Below are positions 9,035 through 18,197 of a DNA stretch of 64,000 nt, one piece after another. A program made the translations under genes and the position numbers. The notes below the pieces were generated by a model that worked only from the letters and a program-made list of their open reading frames with translations, had not been told where the DNA came from and searched no databases. The stretch is taken from NCBI RefSeq assembly GCF_038443385.1, contig NZ_CP151726.1, positions 6,882,001 to 6,946,000 on the forward strand, given 5' to 3'. The stretch is from Stieleria varia. GTDB lineage: Bacteria; Planctomycetota; Planctomycetia; Pirellulales; Pirellulaceae. Position 1 is the first letter of the stretch, and every line of letters starts with the position of its first letter.

Positions 9035-11551
9035 ATGCCTCGACTGAGTCCATTCCTTGCTCGCACCATATCGAACGTTCCCCAGCGTCATCGGCGAAGA
9101 CGACTAGGGATCGAGAGTCTGGAAAATCGCCGGTTGCTCGTCGGCGAAGGTGCGACGTTCACATTGCCCACTCAGGTGATCGAACCGGTCGGGCTTGCGG
9201 GAGATTTTGCCGCAGAGATCGACTGGGGAGACGGCACCACGACCACCGTCGACGTGGCGGATTTCAGCGGACGGACCGATGTTCGAATCCGGTTCGACTA
9301 CAGCCTCGACACGAGTAACTACTTCAACGCGACTCGACGTGCCATTCTGCAGGATGTCGCCGATTCGATCACTCAGTATTTCAGTGATCAGCTCTCGGCC
9401 ATCACGCCGTCAGGGTCCAACACTTGGAATCCCCAGGTGTGCCACCCTTCATCGGGTTCGCCCAGTCAATTGTGCTCATCTTTTGTCAGCGTCGCCAATC
9501 GAGTGTCGAGTGTTGCCGCAGGTGAGATCATTATTTTTGCCGGTGCTCGTGACTTGGCTGGCTCGACCCGAGCCGTCGCCGGCCCCGGTGCATTCTCCTA
9601 CTCGGGCTCGGCGGCTTGGGAAGCGACGTTGCTGGGGCGAGGGCAGGCAGGTGCGACGACCAACCCGCGAACCGACTTTGCGACCTGGGGCGGCTCCTTG
9701 ACGGTCGACAACAACGGAACGGACTGGTATTTCGGTCGGGACGCCAATGGAATCCAAAGCGGCCAAACGGACTTTGCCACCATCATGGCACACGAACTGT
9801 TGCACGTTTTTGGGTTCGGTTTCGAGCCCACCGATCGCACTTCATCGTGGGAACGGTTGACGTCCGGCACGAGATTCGTCGGAACCCAGGCCACCGCCGC
9901 GTATCCCCTGGCGGGCAATCCGCCTCTGCAAGCCGTGGGTGCGACGCGCCAGCACTGGGACGCGTCGTTGGAGAACGCGGGCATCCTGACGTTGATGCGA
10001 TCGAATTTGAAGAACGGCGAACGCCAACTGATGACGCGACTCGATCTGGCCGCGTTGGACGACATCGGCTGGCAAGTCACTTATCCTGCGGTCTCTCGCA
10101 TCAACGCCAGCCACGTCTATCCCGACAACGGGACGTACGATGTCAATGTGTATTTCCGAGGCAGCGAAGCTGGACAAATCAATCGCTCTGTCACCGCCGA
10201 CATCACCAATGTCGCGCCGACCCTGACCGCACCAGCAAACCAGTTCGTGGTGGTCGGACAACGCCTGAGCCTACCCGCCGATGCATTCACCATCAGCGAT
10301 CCAGGGTTTCGAAACAATTCCGCCTCACCGGCGACGAACGAAACATTCACGTATTCCATCGACTGGGGCGACCTTTCGACCCCGACCACCGGCTCTGCGA
10401 CCCAAACCCAAGCCGGCTCGGCCACGTTGCCAACGCTGGCGAGATTCAGCGGTTCGCACACCTACACGGCGACGGGAAACTACACGGTCAGTGCAACCGT
10501 CATGGATGACGATGGCGGGACGGTGACGAAAACATTTCGCGTCACCGCAGGTCCGCCACCGGAGCTTTCACTCAACCTGTCGGCCTCCAACATCTCCGAG
10601 GACGCCGGCGGTGCGGCCACATCGCTGACGATCAGTCGCAGCGGATCGATCACCGATGACTTGGTCGTCACACTGATGTCGTCCGATACATCCGAAGCCA
10701 CCATCGCTACGTCGGTGACCATTCCCGCCAATCAAAGTTCTGTCAGCGTTCCCGTGGCTGCGGTCGACGACACCCTGCTCGACGGAGCCGTCATCGTGAC
10801 GCTCAGTGCGACGGCACCCGGACTGACCCGTCAAGACATTGCACTGACGGTCCAAGACGCCGAGTCACTGATCATCACGCCACTGCGGTTCAGCCTCCGC
10901 GAAAACGCCGCCCCCGAAATCGTTGCCAGGGTGGCTCGATCCAATACGGATCGCAGCCAGCCATTGCAGATCAACGTGTCTAGCAGTGACCCCACGCAAG
11001 CCACGGTGGAGGTGCAAGGCATCGATGCCAATCAAGCCGATGCGGCGGTGCGACTGACACCAATCAATGACAGCGCTGCGGAAAACCTCCGCACCCTGAC
11101 CTACACCTTCGACGCGGCCGGATACACTGGCGCCACCTTTGTGATCGAGTTCTTGGACGACGAGCGACCCTATTTCCAAAACCAAGTCGATCGGTTCGAT
11201 GTGGACACATTGGGCACCGTGACCGCGTTGGATGCCCTCTTGGTCGTCAACGAATTAGGTCGATTCAGCGGGCCGTCCAACTTGCCTCCGTTCGGCAGCC
11301 CCTTTGCCAGCGCCCAACGCGGCCCGTACCGATACGACGTCAACGGTGATTACTTGGTCACCGCGCTGGATGCTCTGCAGGTGATCAACGAAATCGCACG
11401 CCGTCGCGCCGAGGCATCACGCAGCAATGAAGGAATCGCTGCAACCCCGATTGCAAGTCCTACTGTGACCAGCAAGCTGGACGAGACAAGTAAACTGGAC
11501 GAAGAAGCCCAGTGGCTGCAATGGTTGGCGGCTGATCCAGGTCGGTTTTGA
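9035..11551 (+). CDS. Exported metalloprotease-like protein with PKD, Calx-beta and dockerin repeats
   Basis: The N-terminus has an Arg-rich stretch and IESLENRRLLVGEG, a motif typical of large planctomycete exported proteins. A zinc-protease signature MAHELLHVFGFGF (HExxHxxG) lies near residue 255, with a nearby LMRSNLKNGERQL segment as in matrixin/leishmanolysin-like domains. PKD-like repeats follow (DNGTYDVNVYF, GSHTYTATGNYTVSATV), then a Calx-beta-like domain (EDAGGAATSLTISRSG). The C-terminus holds two dockerin-type calcium repeats (RFDVDTLGTVTALDALLVVN, YDVNGDYLVTALDALQVIN). The frame opens at GTG 9026; the ATG at 9035 is chosen. Probably cell-surface or secreted; substrate unknown. Confidence 0.8.
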   Translation: MPRLSPFLARTISNVPQRHRRRRLGIESLENRRLLVGEGATFTLPTQVIEPVGLAGDFAAEIDWGDGTTTTVDVADFSGRTDVRIRFDYSLDTSNYFNATRRAILQDVADSITQYFSDQLSAITPSGSNTWNPQVCHPSSGSPSQLCSSFVSVANRVSSVAAGEIIIFAGARDLAGSTRAVAGPGAFSYSGSAAWEATLLGRGQAGATTNPRTDFATWGGSLTVDNNGTDWYFGRDANGIQSGQTDFATIMAHELLHVFGFGFEPTDRTSSWERLTSGTRFVGTQATAAYPLAGNPPLQAVGATRQHWDASLENAGILTLMRSNLKNGERQLMTRLDLAALDDIGWQVTYPAVSRINASHVYPDNGTYDVNVYFRGSEAGQINRSVTADITNVAPTLTAPANQFVVVGQRLSLPADAFTISDPGFRNNSASPATNETFTYSIDWGDLSTPTTGSATQTQAGSATLPTLARFSGSHTYTATGNYTVSATVMDDDGGTVTKTFRVTAGPPPELSLNLSASNISEDAGGAATSLTISRSGSITDDLVVTLMSSDTSEATIATSVTIPANQSSVSVPVAAVDDTLLDGAVIVTLSATAPGLTRQDIALTVQDAESLIITPLRFSLRENAAPEIVARVARSNTDRSQPLQINVSSSDPTQATVEVQGIDANQADAAVRLTPINDSAAENLRTLTYTFDAAGYTGATFVIEFLDDERPYFQNQVDRFDVDTLGTVTALDALLVVNELGRFSGPSNLPPFGSPFASAQRGPYRYDVNGDYLVTALDALQVINEIARRRAEASRSNEGIAATPIASPTVTSKLDETSKLDEEAQWLQWLAADPGRF

Positions 11552-11598
11552 TGTTTCTCTCTGTGGTCTCTCGGCCCGTTTACTCTCACACAATATCC

Positions 11599-11946
11599 AT
11601 GTCGCGTCTCTTTGCAGGAACACCGTTCGATATCCCGCCGACCTGTGATCGGTGCGAAAAACTGGAATCCGAATGCCAGTGTGAACCGATCGAGCCGGCG
11701 AAAGAGTACGCCGATCCATCCAAGCAATCCGCTCGGGTGCGTGTGGATCAACGAAAGCACAAACGCAAGGTCACCGTGGTGGCCGGGTTATCGCCGGAGA
11801 AATCTGACCTGGCCGATCTGTTGTCCAAGCTCAAGTCGGCGTGCGGAGCGGGCGGAACCATCGTCGAGGATCAGTTGGAGTTACAAGGCGACCACTTGCA
11901 ACGCGTCAAAGACGAAATGCTCAAAATCGGCTACCGCGTACGCTAG
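11599..11946 (+). CDS. Bacterial SUI1/eIF1-like translation factor (YciH family)
   Basis: Small SUI1-fold protein. An N-terminal Cys cluster (CDRCEKLESECQC) is followed by the SUI1 core: DQRKHKRKVTVVAGL, then KSACGAGGTIVEDQLELQGD and a C-terminal LKIGYRVR, matching the eIF1/YciH pattern (GCGGT...IELQGDH). In eukaryotes eIF1 guards start-codon selection; the bacterial role is not settled. The frame extends to ATG 11548, which overlaps the preceding stop, but the ATG at 11599 (MSRLFAGTPFDIPP) fits the family length better. Confidence 0.85.
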   Translation: MSRLFAGTPFDIPPTCDRCEKLESECQCEPIEPAKEYADPSKQSARVRVDQRKHKRKVTVVAGLSPEKSDLADLLSKLKSACGAGGTIVEDQLELQGDHLQRVKDEMLKIGYRVR

Positions 11947-11960
11947 GTGCGACCGATCGC

Positions 11961-12404
11961 TCAGCGAGATTCCAGCCGGCCGACCTTTTGCTTCAACACG
12001 TCGACTTCTTCGGCCAGACGTATCACGATCTGCTGCAGTTCTTCATTGGACAACGGTTCGCGTTTGCGGGGCAAAACACCTTCTTTGGCCGGCTCGTTTG
12101 CCCAGTCCCTCAGTTGCACTCGAATTTCGGCGATCTGGCGTTGAACATCGGGCAACGACGGATGCTTGCTGCCCATACGGGACTCCGAATCTCGCAGCAT
12201 TCTCAATCTTGCTGCCAATTGCATTCCTTTATCGGTCAGCAAGGCGGCTCTGGGGATGTCCGCATCAAGGTCAGCGTCGAGGCCGGCTGAGCCTCGGCCC
12301 GATGGCACCGGGCCGAATCCCGAGCGATCTTGCGCCCAGGCAAAAGCGGTTAGCAGGCAGCCGGTCATGATGACGCCGGCAAGGCTGAAACGTTTGAGAT
12401 TCAT
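11961..12404 (-). CDS. Exported small protein with C-terminal coiled coil, unknown function
   Basis: A signal peptide (MNLKRFSLAGVIMTGCLLTAFAWA) is followed by a short Gly/Asp-rich region, a basic helical segment (LAARLRMLRDSES) and a C-terminal coiled coil (NEELQQIVIRLAEEVDVLKQ). I do not recognise a family. It is convergent with the SUI1 gene (14 bp between stops) and lies downstream of the Sfp-type gene on the same strand. Confidence 0.65.
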   Translation of the reverse strand: MNLKRFSLAGVIMTGCLLTAFAWAQDRSGFGPVPSGRGSAGLDADLDADIPRAALLTDKGMQLAARLRMLRDSESRMGSKHPSLPDVQRQIAEIRVQLRDWANEPAKEGVLPRKREPLSNEELQQIVIRLAEEVDVLKQKVGRLESR

Positions 12405-12447
12405 TCTCGGTCTCCATGATGGGGTGGAAATGTTTTGGGCAGGTCTG

Positions 12448-13242
12448 TCAGCTTATCGTGACCATGTCATCAAAGCAGCGCAGACTGACGTCCAAGTTGG
12501 CGGGAGGCACCTGCATGGCAACGGCAATCGCCCCAACATAACCGGGACGTGGCGAAACGGAAAAGAATTGCCAGTAATGGGGCGAGCGTAACGCCGGGCT
12601 GAGCATCTCGATGACCGGTCGACCCGAATCGATTTCACGGAAAGCGAAATCGGCCAGCGGTGTCTGCAGACCAGTCCCGATCGCCTTGATGAAAGATTCC
12701 TTGAGCGTCCAGACTTTCAAGAATGCCTCGCGTTGCTCCTCGGTCGGCTTGCTGCGAACATAGCGAACTTCGGGCTCCGAAAAATACCGTTCGGCCAACT
12801 CGGTGCTTGTCCGTCGCGAAAGCCGCTCGACATCGACGCCAACCAGATCGATCGGGGCATTGCCCAATCCGCAAACCACCAGCCCATCCGTGTGCGCGAT
12901 GTTGAAAGGTTGTTTGGCGGCATCGGGGGCGACCACGTATGGCTTTCCATTGGTGCCTTGATCGAATTCGATCTGCTCAGGGGCAACGTTCACGTCACCG
13001 AGCAACCTCCGGGCCATGCCTCGTCCCACGACGTGTTGGTTGCGGTTGGTCAAGCGACGAAACTGATTGGCGCGTTCGATCTCCGACGGTGCCAGCCACT
13101 GCGCACAGCATTGCTCGATCGCCCCCGGGGCCTGCGTCGAAGTGGTGGCATGGTACAGGTGGACCACGCATCGGTCGGCAGGATCGACGGTGTGCTGGAC
13201 ATTGTCTTGATCGGCATTGTCTTGATCGGCGTCAGAGATCAC
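12448..13242 (-). CDS. 4'-phosphopantetheinyl transferase (Sfp/AcpT family)
   Basis: Transfers phosphopantetheine from CoA to carrier-protein serines. The 264-residue protein has the family motifs: NGKPYV, FNIAHTDGL, GVDVERLSR (metal-binding Asp) and FLKVWTLKESFIKAIGTGL (W-x-x-KE-S/A). The frame is open to 13458, inside folC, but the GTG at 13242 forms a GTGA overlap with the folC stop and gives the expected length, so translational coupling is likely. Near the N-terminus a 15-bp duplication encodes a repeated DQDNA. The target carrier protein is not in the window. Confidence 0.85.
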   Translation of the reverse strand: MISDADQDNADQDNVQHTVDPADRCVVHLYHATTSTQAPGAIEQCCAQWLAPSEIERANQFRRLTNRNQHVVGRGMARRLLGDVNVAPEQIEFDQGTNGKPYVVAPDAAKQPFNIAHTDGLVVCGLGNAPIDLVGVDVERLSRRTSTELAERYFSEPEVRYVRSKPTEEQREAFLKVWTLKESFIKAIGTGLQTPLADFAFREIDSGRPVIEMLSPALRSPHYWQFFSVSPRPGYVGAIAVAMQVPPANLDVSLRCFDDMVTIS

Positions 13243-14807
13243 GGCGAGTCTCCCACGCGTTGTTGTAGCCAAGGCCTCAGCTCGCCGGCCAAAAAGAAGG
13301 AACCACAGATCACGATCATGGATGGGGCTGCCGGACGTGGTTTCATCGTTTCTTTGCACGCGGTCAACGCGTCCTCGACGACCGTGACTTGACCGGCGAA
13401 GTTTTCGGGGACATACGCTCGCAGCTCGCCGGCGGGTGTGAACCGAGGGTTGCCGCAAAACTGAGTGAGAACGACCTCGTCTGCAATCTCGGCAATCCGC
13501 CGCAGCATCGGCTCGGCGGATTTGTCACGGCTGGTGCCGAAAACAAAGGCAATCCGCCGTTGGCCGCGCCGTTGCGAAATGCATCGACACAACGCATCGA
13601 CGGAGTCTTCGTTGTGAGCCGCATCGAGAATCACGAGCGTCCCGTCGCCGAGGACAAACGGCTCCACTCTGGCCGAGCAGTCTACCGCGGCAATTCCGCG
13701 GGCAATGGATTCGTCGGTCACACGCCAAGGCAAGTCGACACCGGCGGGATGCAACGTCGAATCCGCCAGAATACTCGCCACCGCGATGGCGAGTGCCCCG
13801 TTGTTTGCCTGATGAATCCCCTCCAGCGGCAGCTCGCACTGCAATCGTCGCGGCATCGGATCGGTACTGCCATGGAAAGTCAGTCGGCTGCCCCAAGTCT
13901 TGCAGGGCTGATGGTCGATTGTAAAGTCGACGTTGCGTTGAAAGGTCGGCACGCCCACGACAGCGGCTCGGGCGCCGATCACGTCCGCTGATTCTTTGGC
14001 CGTCACCCCGCTGACCAAAGGGACTCCGTGCTTGATGATGCCGGCTTTCTCTGCAGCGATCTCGCCGATCGTATTTCCCAAAACGTATTGATGATCCAGT
14101 CCGATGGACGTGATCGCGGTCACGCTGCTGGCGCAAACATTGGTGCTGTCCAGTCGTCCGCCCAGCCCAGTCTCGATCACCATGGCGTCGCAGTCGGAGG
14201 CATCAAAGTGCATGAGCGCCATCGCCGTCGTGATCTCAAAAAACGAGGGCGGCGGATTGCCTGATTCGATCAACGCAGCGACCACGGGTTTGATTCGGTC
14301 CACCAAGCCGACCAACTCATCGGCGTGGCAGGGACGACCGTCGATGCGAAAGCGTTCTTCGATTCGATGCAGGTGCGGCGACGTGTACAAGCCTACTTTG
14401 GCACCCGACGCGGTCAGGATGCTGGCGATCATGGCCGCCGTGGAGCCTTTGCCCTTGGTTCCCGCGATGTGGATCAGCGGCACCTTGGGAACCGCGCGGG
14501 GGCCGCGGCAATAAAGTTCGCCGTCCGAATCGTCGACCGCCTGCTGCATGGCGGATTCACACCGCCACGGCGTAGCCAAATAGTCTCGCAAGCCAAGCCG
14601 GTCGAGCAGTTGGGCCGTCCGATGCAGGCGAAAAGGATACCGAGCCGAGCCGCTGGCCAGTCGCTCGTAGTTCAATCGGTCGTACAAATACGACAACGCC
14701 TCGAGATACTCCGGCGAATCCGGTTTGGGCTGATCAGGATCGGCGGGCGTGCCCCCCTGCGTGTGGTCAGCAGACACAGTTCGGCTGGGATGGGAGAAAT
14801 GGGTCAC
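13239..14807 (-). CDS. folC: Bifunctional folylpolyglutamate synthase / dihydrofolate synthase
   Basis: Mur-ligase-fold enzyme that adds glutamate to dihydropteroate or folates using ATP. It has the P-loop HIAGTKGKGSTAAMIASIL, the following YTSPHLHRIEERFRIDG segment, the central METGLGGRLDSTN-type motif (VIETGLGGRLDSTN), the SIGLDHQYVLGNTIGEIAAEKAGIIK block and the C-terminal ILDAAHNEDSV. About 520 residues is long for the family; the excess is an N-terminal Pro/Asp-rich leader and spacing within the ligase. Its TGA overlaps the GTG of the phosphopantetheinyl transferase gene. Confidence 0.93.
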   Translation of the reverse strand: MTHFSHPSRTVSADHTQGGTPADPDQPKPDSPEYLEALSYLYDRLNYERLASGSARYPFRLHRTAQLLDRLGLRDYLATPWRCESAMQQAVDDSDGELYCRGPRAVPKVPLIHIAGTKGKGSTAAMIASILTASGAKVGLYTSPHLHRIEERFRIDGRPCHADELVGLVDRIKPVVAALIESGNPPPSFFEITTAMALMHFDASDCDAMVIETGLGGRLDSTNVCASSVTAITSIGLDHQYVLGNTIGEIAAEKAGIIKHGVPLVSGVTAKESADVIGARAAVVGVPTFQRNVDFTIDHQPCKTWGSRLTFHGSTDPMPRRLQCELPLEGIHQANNGALAIAVASILADSTLHPAGVDLPWRVTDESIARGIAAVDCSARVEPFVLGDGTLVILDAAHNEDSVDALCRCISQRRGQRRIAFVFGTSRDKSAEPMLRRIAEIADEVVLTQFCGNPRFTPAGELRAYVPENFAGQVTVVEDALTACKETMKPRPAAPSMIVICGSFFLAGELRPWLQQRVGDSP

Positions 14808-14989
14808 GCGGCGAACTCGCGACTGCGATGGGAGAATTCTCGGAGATCGATGGATTCCACGGCGGCATCTTTGTCCCCTCCCGTTTATTTTCCCCTCATT
14901 CGAAATGGCCGCAAGCGTGGTAGCGGCTCAGGAAATGGGAATCCCGCACAGAACCATTGTTTCGAACCATCGTCTCGTACTCTACCTAG

Positions 14990-15114
14990 TGCATCGTCCA
15001 GTCTTGATTTTGGGGTTAGCCGTTTTGGCGTTAGCCACGGTTGTGTCACGAAAACCGTGGCTAACGCCAAAACGGCTCATCTACCGAACCCACGTTCTAA
15101 GACTGGACGATGCA
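14990..15114. repeat. 125-bp CTAG-flanked palindromic element (GCATCGTCCAG family)
   Basis: TGCATCGTCCAGTCTT at the left and AAGACTGGACGATGCA at the right are inverted ends. They are flanked by CTAG at 14986-14989 and 15115-15118. Inside, TTAGCCGTTTTGGCGTTAGC is followed by its inverted copy around GTGTCACG, so nearly the whole element folds back on itself. A truncated relative lies at 31890. No coding capacity. Confidence 0.85.
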
Positions 15115-15237
15115 CTAGTCAGGGAAACGCCACGAAAACTTTGAACCGAAGCCGTTGAGATCGCGTAGCGTAACCATCCCGTGAGGTTTGCTCACACTTT
15201 TGCCCTTTTTTGACCTTTTCTACGGAAGCGTCTGTTC

Positions 15238-16245
15238 GTGGATACTGATGCAACAGCGGTCGCCGAAGCCGGTGACAAGACTTCAAACCAAACCAATGCC
15301 AACCTGGGAACCGATTCCGGTGTGGTCATTGAAACCCGTAACCTGAGCAAGATTTATCGCGATTTCTGGGGCCGAAAGAAGGTCCACGCGGTCAAATCGC
15401 TGGACATCGAGGTTCGAAAGGGCGAAATCTTTGGTCTGCTGGGCCCCAACGGCTCGGGCAAGTCGACGACGATCAAACTGATCCTGGGGCTGTTGTTCCC
15501 CACCAGCGGTCGCGTGCTGGTGTTCGACAAGGACGCCACGGAGACCAAAAAGAACGAGCGGATCGGGTACCTGCCTGAGGAATCGTATCTGTACAAATTC
15601 TTGACCGCCGAGGAGACGCTCGATTTTTACGGGCGTCTGTTCGACATGTCCGGTGCGGATCGCAAACGTCGCGTGGATGAATTGATCCAACTGGTCGGAT
15701 TGCAGGGGGCCCGCCACCGTCAATTGCGTGAATATTCCAAGGGGATGACCCGACGGGTCGGTCTCGCCCAAGCTCTGATCAACGATCCCGATTTGATCAT
15801 GCTGGACGAACCCACGACCGGCCTGGACCCGATCGGTACCCGAGAAATGAAGGACCTGATCCTCAGCCTGCGAGAACAGGGCAAGACGATTTTGCTGTGC
15901 AGCCATCAACTGGCCGACGTCCAGGATGTCTGTGACCGGGTCGCGATCTTGCACCAGGGCGAGCTCAAGGAACTCGGTCGCGTCTCGGACCTGCTGAAGG
16001 TCCAAGATGTGACGGAAGTCCACGCCAGTGGCTTGACCGAAGACGCCAAGAAAGAGATCGCCGAAGTCATCGCTCGCCACGGCGGAAATCTGCAATCGAT
16101 CGACAACCCGACCGCGACCATGGAAGAACTGTTCTTGAACATCGTTCGTGAAAGCGAAGCACGCCCAGGAGCTCGCCGTGTCTCAGCCGATGCGGCGTCC
16201 AGCCCCGGTCCCGCTGAATCATCTCAGCAGGGAGATGCAAACTGA
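15238..16245 (+). CDS. ABC transporter ATP-binding protein (ABC-2/NosF-like)
   Basis: Energises the permease encoded next. All ATPase motifs are intact: Walker [12 protein letters not shown]-loop region [10 protein letters not shown], signature YSKGMTRRV (variant of LSGGQ), Walker [14 protein letters not shown] and the switch His in [11 protein letters not shown]. The C-terminal ~90 residues form the domain common in ABC-2 ATPases followed by a Ser/Ala-rich tail. GTG start. The stop overlaps the permease start by one base (TGATG). The substrate is unknown. Confidence 0.92.
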   Translation: MDTDATAVAEAGDKTSNQTNANLGTDSGVVIETRNLSKIYRDFWGRKKVHAVKSLDIEVRKGEIFGLLGPNGSGKSTTIKLILGLLFPTSGRVLVFDKDATETKKNERIGYLPEESYLYKFLTAEETLDFYGRLFDMSGADRKRRVDELIQLVGLQGARHRQLREYSKGMTRRVGLAQALINDPDLIMLDEPTTGLDPIGTREMKDLILSLREQGKTILLCSHQLADVQDVCDRVAILHQGELKELGRVSDLLKVQDVTEVHASGLTEDAKKEIAEVIARHGGNLQSIDNPTATMEELFLNIVRESEARPGARRVSADAASSPGPAESSQQGDAN

Positions 16246-18197
16246 TGATTCTGCAACCGGATGATTTTTGGAGTTTCTACGAGTGGCTGTTCCGGCCCGG
16301 GGCGTTTGTCGAAAGCGCGCTGCTGCAGGGTGCCGTACTGATCGTCTTGGCAATCATGCTGGGGCTGATGGTCGGCTACATCATCGCGGCCGCCCGGTAC
16401 GGACCAGGCGAAGGCTTCTTTTCGATGGCCCGAGCGATCCGAGACCTGCTGTTCGTTGATTTGCCCGGCACGTCGCCACGTCGGATTTTCGCTTTGGCTC
16501 GCTTGGCGTTTAAGGAAGCGATTCGGCGCAAGGTGCTCTTCGTCGTCGGCCTGTTCGTGGTCATCTTGCTGCTGGCAGGCTGGTTCCTCAACACCGAAAG
16601 CAACGACCCGGCCCGCCTCTACATCAGCTTTGTCTTGACGGCCACTAACTACCTCGTACTGGCCTTGGCATTGTTCATCAGCGCGTTCTCTCTGCCGCAG
16701 GACATTCAAGCTCGTACGATCTACACGATCGTGACCAAGCCCGTCCGCGCGACAGAAATCGTGCTTGGTCGCATGCTCGGATTCATCGGTGTCGGCACCA
16801 TGATGCTGATCCCGATGGGCTTGCTGAGTTATGTGTTCGTCACACGTGGATTGCGACACGATCACGTCGAAGTGGTCGAGGTCGCCGAAGTCGACGGCGG
16901 TCGACTGGAGGGAAAAACGGATTACGTCTCCGCTCACAACCACCGCTTCACCATCGAAGCCGGTGAGACTCAAGGCTTGACCGATTTCAACCGCGGACAC
17001 CGTCACGTCGTCACGCGTGCTGATGACGGCAAGTTCACGATCGGAGCACCCACCGATGCGCTGCGTGCTCGAGTTCCCTCCTATGGTGCCATCACGTTCT
17101 ACGATCGATCCGGTCAAGAGAAAGAGGAAGGCATCGACGTCGGAAACGAACGTCTGGCCGGTGGATACCGCAGCCAAGGTATCTCACGCGTGATCGGGAT
17201 GTCCGGCGGCTCACGTCAAATCCAACACGGTTACATCGAAGGCGGCACGCTCGGCTCGGTTGTTTATAGCTTCGGCAACGTCACTCCTGATCGCTATCCC
17301 AACGGCCTGCAAGTCGACATGTCGATTCGTGCCTACCGTTCCTGGAAAGGAGATATCGAAGCCGGTATTCGCGGTTCGCTGGTATTGCGAAACCCCGACA
17401 CCAAGGCTGAGTCGAATCCGCTCGCCTTCGTGATCAATGAGTATGTCGTCGATGAAAAGCTGTTGCCCCAAGTCTCCGACGGAACCAACGGCAGCGGAGA
17501 ACCGGCACGGGTGGCCGCGTTCGAACAATGGTTCTCCCCCGAGGACAAAGAGAAAGCAGAAAAGGGCGAATTGAATCTCGCCGAATTGGTCACCCCCGAC
17601 GGACGCGTCGACTTGGTCCTGCGTTGCCTGGACCGCTCGCAATACATCGGAGTCACCCAAAGCGGAATCTACCTTCGCCCGGCCGAAAGCACCTTTGCGT
17701 GGAACTTGGCCAAGGCCTACGGATCGATCTGGCTGCAGATGACCATGATCATCGGCTTTGGCGTCATGTTCAGCACGTTCCTCAGTGGCCCCGTGGCAAT
17801 GGTCGCCACGACGGTGTGCATCCTGCTGGGATTTTTTGCCGAGGGGATTTACGACACACGCCACTACATGGACTCCAACATCAATCGTGGTGGGGGCCCG
17901 GTCGAATCCTTGATCCGTTTGGTCAAGCAAGACGCGATGACGACGGAGCTCGACGTCGAAGGCGCGGCTTATTCTCTCATCAAGGTGACCGATGCGATCA
18001 TCGTGTATGCGATGGACGCGTTAGCCACCGCCATGCCAAACTTGCCCAAAATGGTGGGCACCGCAGAATACGCTGCGAGCGGTTTTGATATTTTTGGCGC
18101 ACTGCTCGCGCGTCACGGCGTGGCCACACTGGGCTATGTCATCCTAGCATTCCTTATCAGTTACTTCTTCTTGAAATCGCGTGAGATCGCGGCATGA
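16245..18197 (+). CDS. ABC-2 type permease with large extracytoplasmic insertion
   Basis: Membrane partner of the preceding ATPase. Hydrophobic segments occur near residues 25-45, 105-125, 130-150 and 180-205 and again in the C-terminal third (MTMIIGFGVMFSTFLSGPVA and the final LGYVILAFLISYFFL). A conserved cytoplasmic segment IQARTIYTIVTKPVRATEI is shared with the permease at 37914 (IEGRTALTVLSKPVSRRSF). Between them lie ~290 hydrophilic residues with little recognisable similarity. The last codons overlap the next gene by four bases (ATGA), indicating a coupled operon. Confidence 0.85.
   Translation: MILQPDDFWSFYEWLFRPGAFVESALLQGAVLIVLAIMLGLMVGYIIAAARYGPGEGFFSMARAIRDLLFVDLPGTSPRRIFALARLAFKEAIRRKVLFVVGLFVVILLLAGWFLNTESNDPARLYISFVLTATNYLVLALALFISAFSLPQDIQARTIYTIVTKPVRATEIVLGRMLGFIGVGTMMLIPMGLLSYVFVTRGLRHDHVEVVEVAEVDGGRLEGKTDYVSAHNHRFTIEAGETQGLTDFNRGHRHVVTRADDGKFTIGAPTDALRARVPSYGAITFYDRSGQEKEEGIDVGNERLAGGYRSQGISRVIGMSGGSRQIQHGYIEGGTLGSVVYSFGNVTPDRYPNGLQVDMSIRAYRSWKGDIEAGIRGSLVLRNPDTKAESNPLAFVINEYVVDEKLLPQVSDGTNGSGEPARVAAFEQWFSPEDKEKAEKGELNLAELVTPDGRVDLVLRCLDRSQYIGVTQSGIYLRPAESTFAWNLAKAYGSIWLQMTMIIGFGVMFSTFLSGPVAMVATTVCILLGFFAEGIYDTRHYMDSNINRGGGPVESLIRLVKQDAMTTELDVEGAAYSLIKVTDAIIVYAMDALATAMPNLPKMVGTAEYAASGFDIFGALLARHGVATLGYVILAFLISYFFLKSREIAA

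Noticed and set aside
13243-13458. N-terminal extension of the phosphopantetheinyl transferase into folC
   Set aside because: The extension has Arg-rich shadow composition; GTG at 13242 gives a GTGA overlap and the family's normal length.
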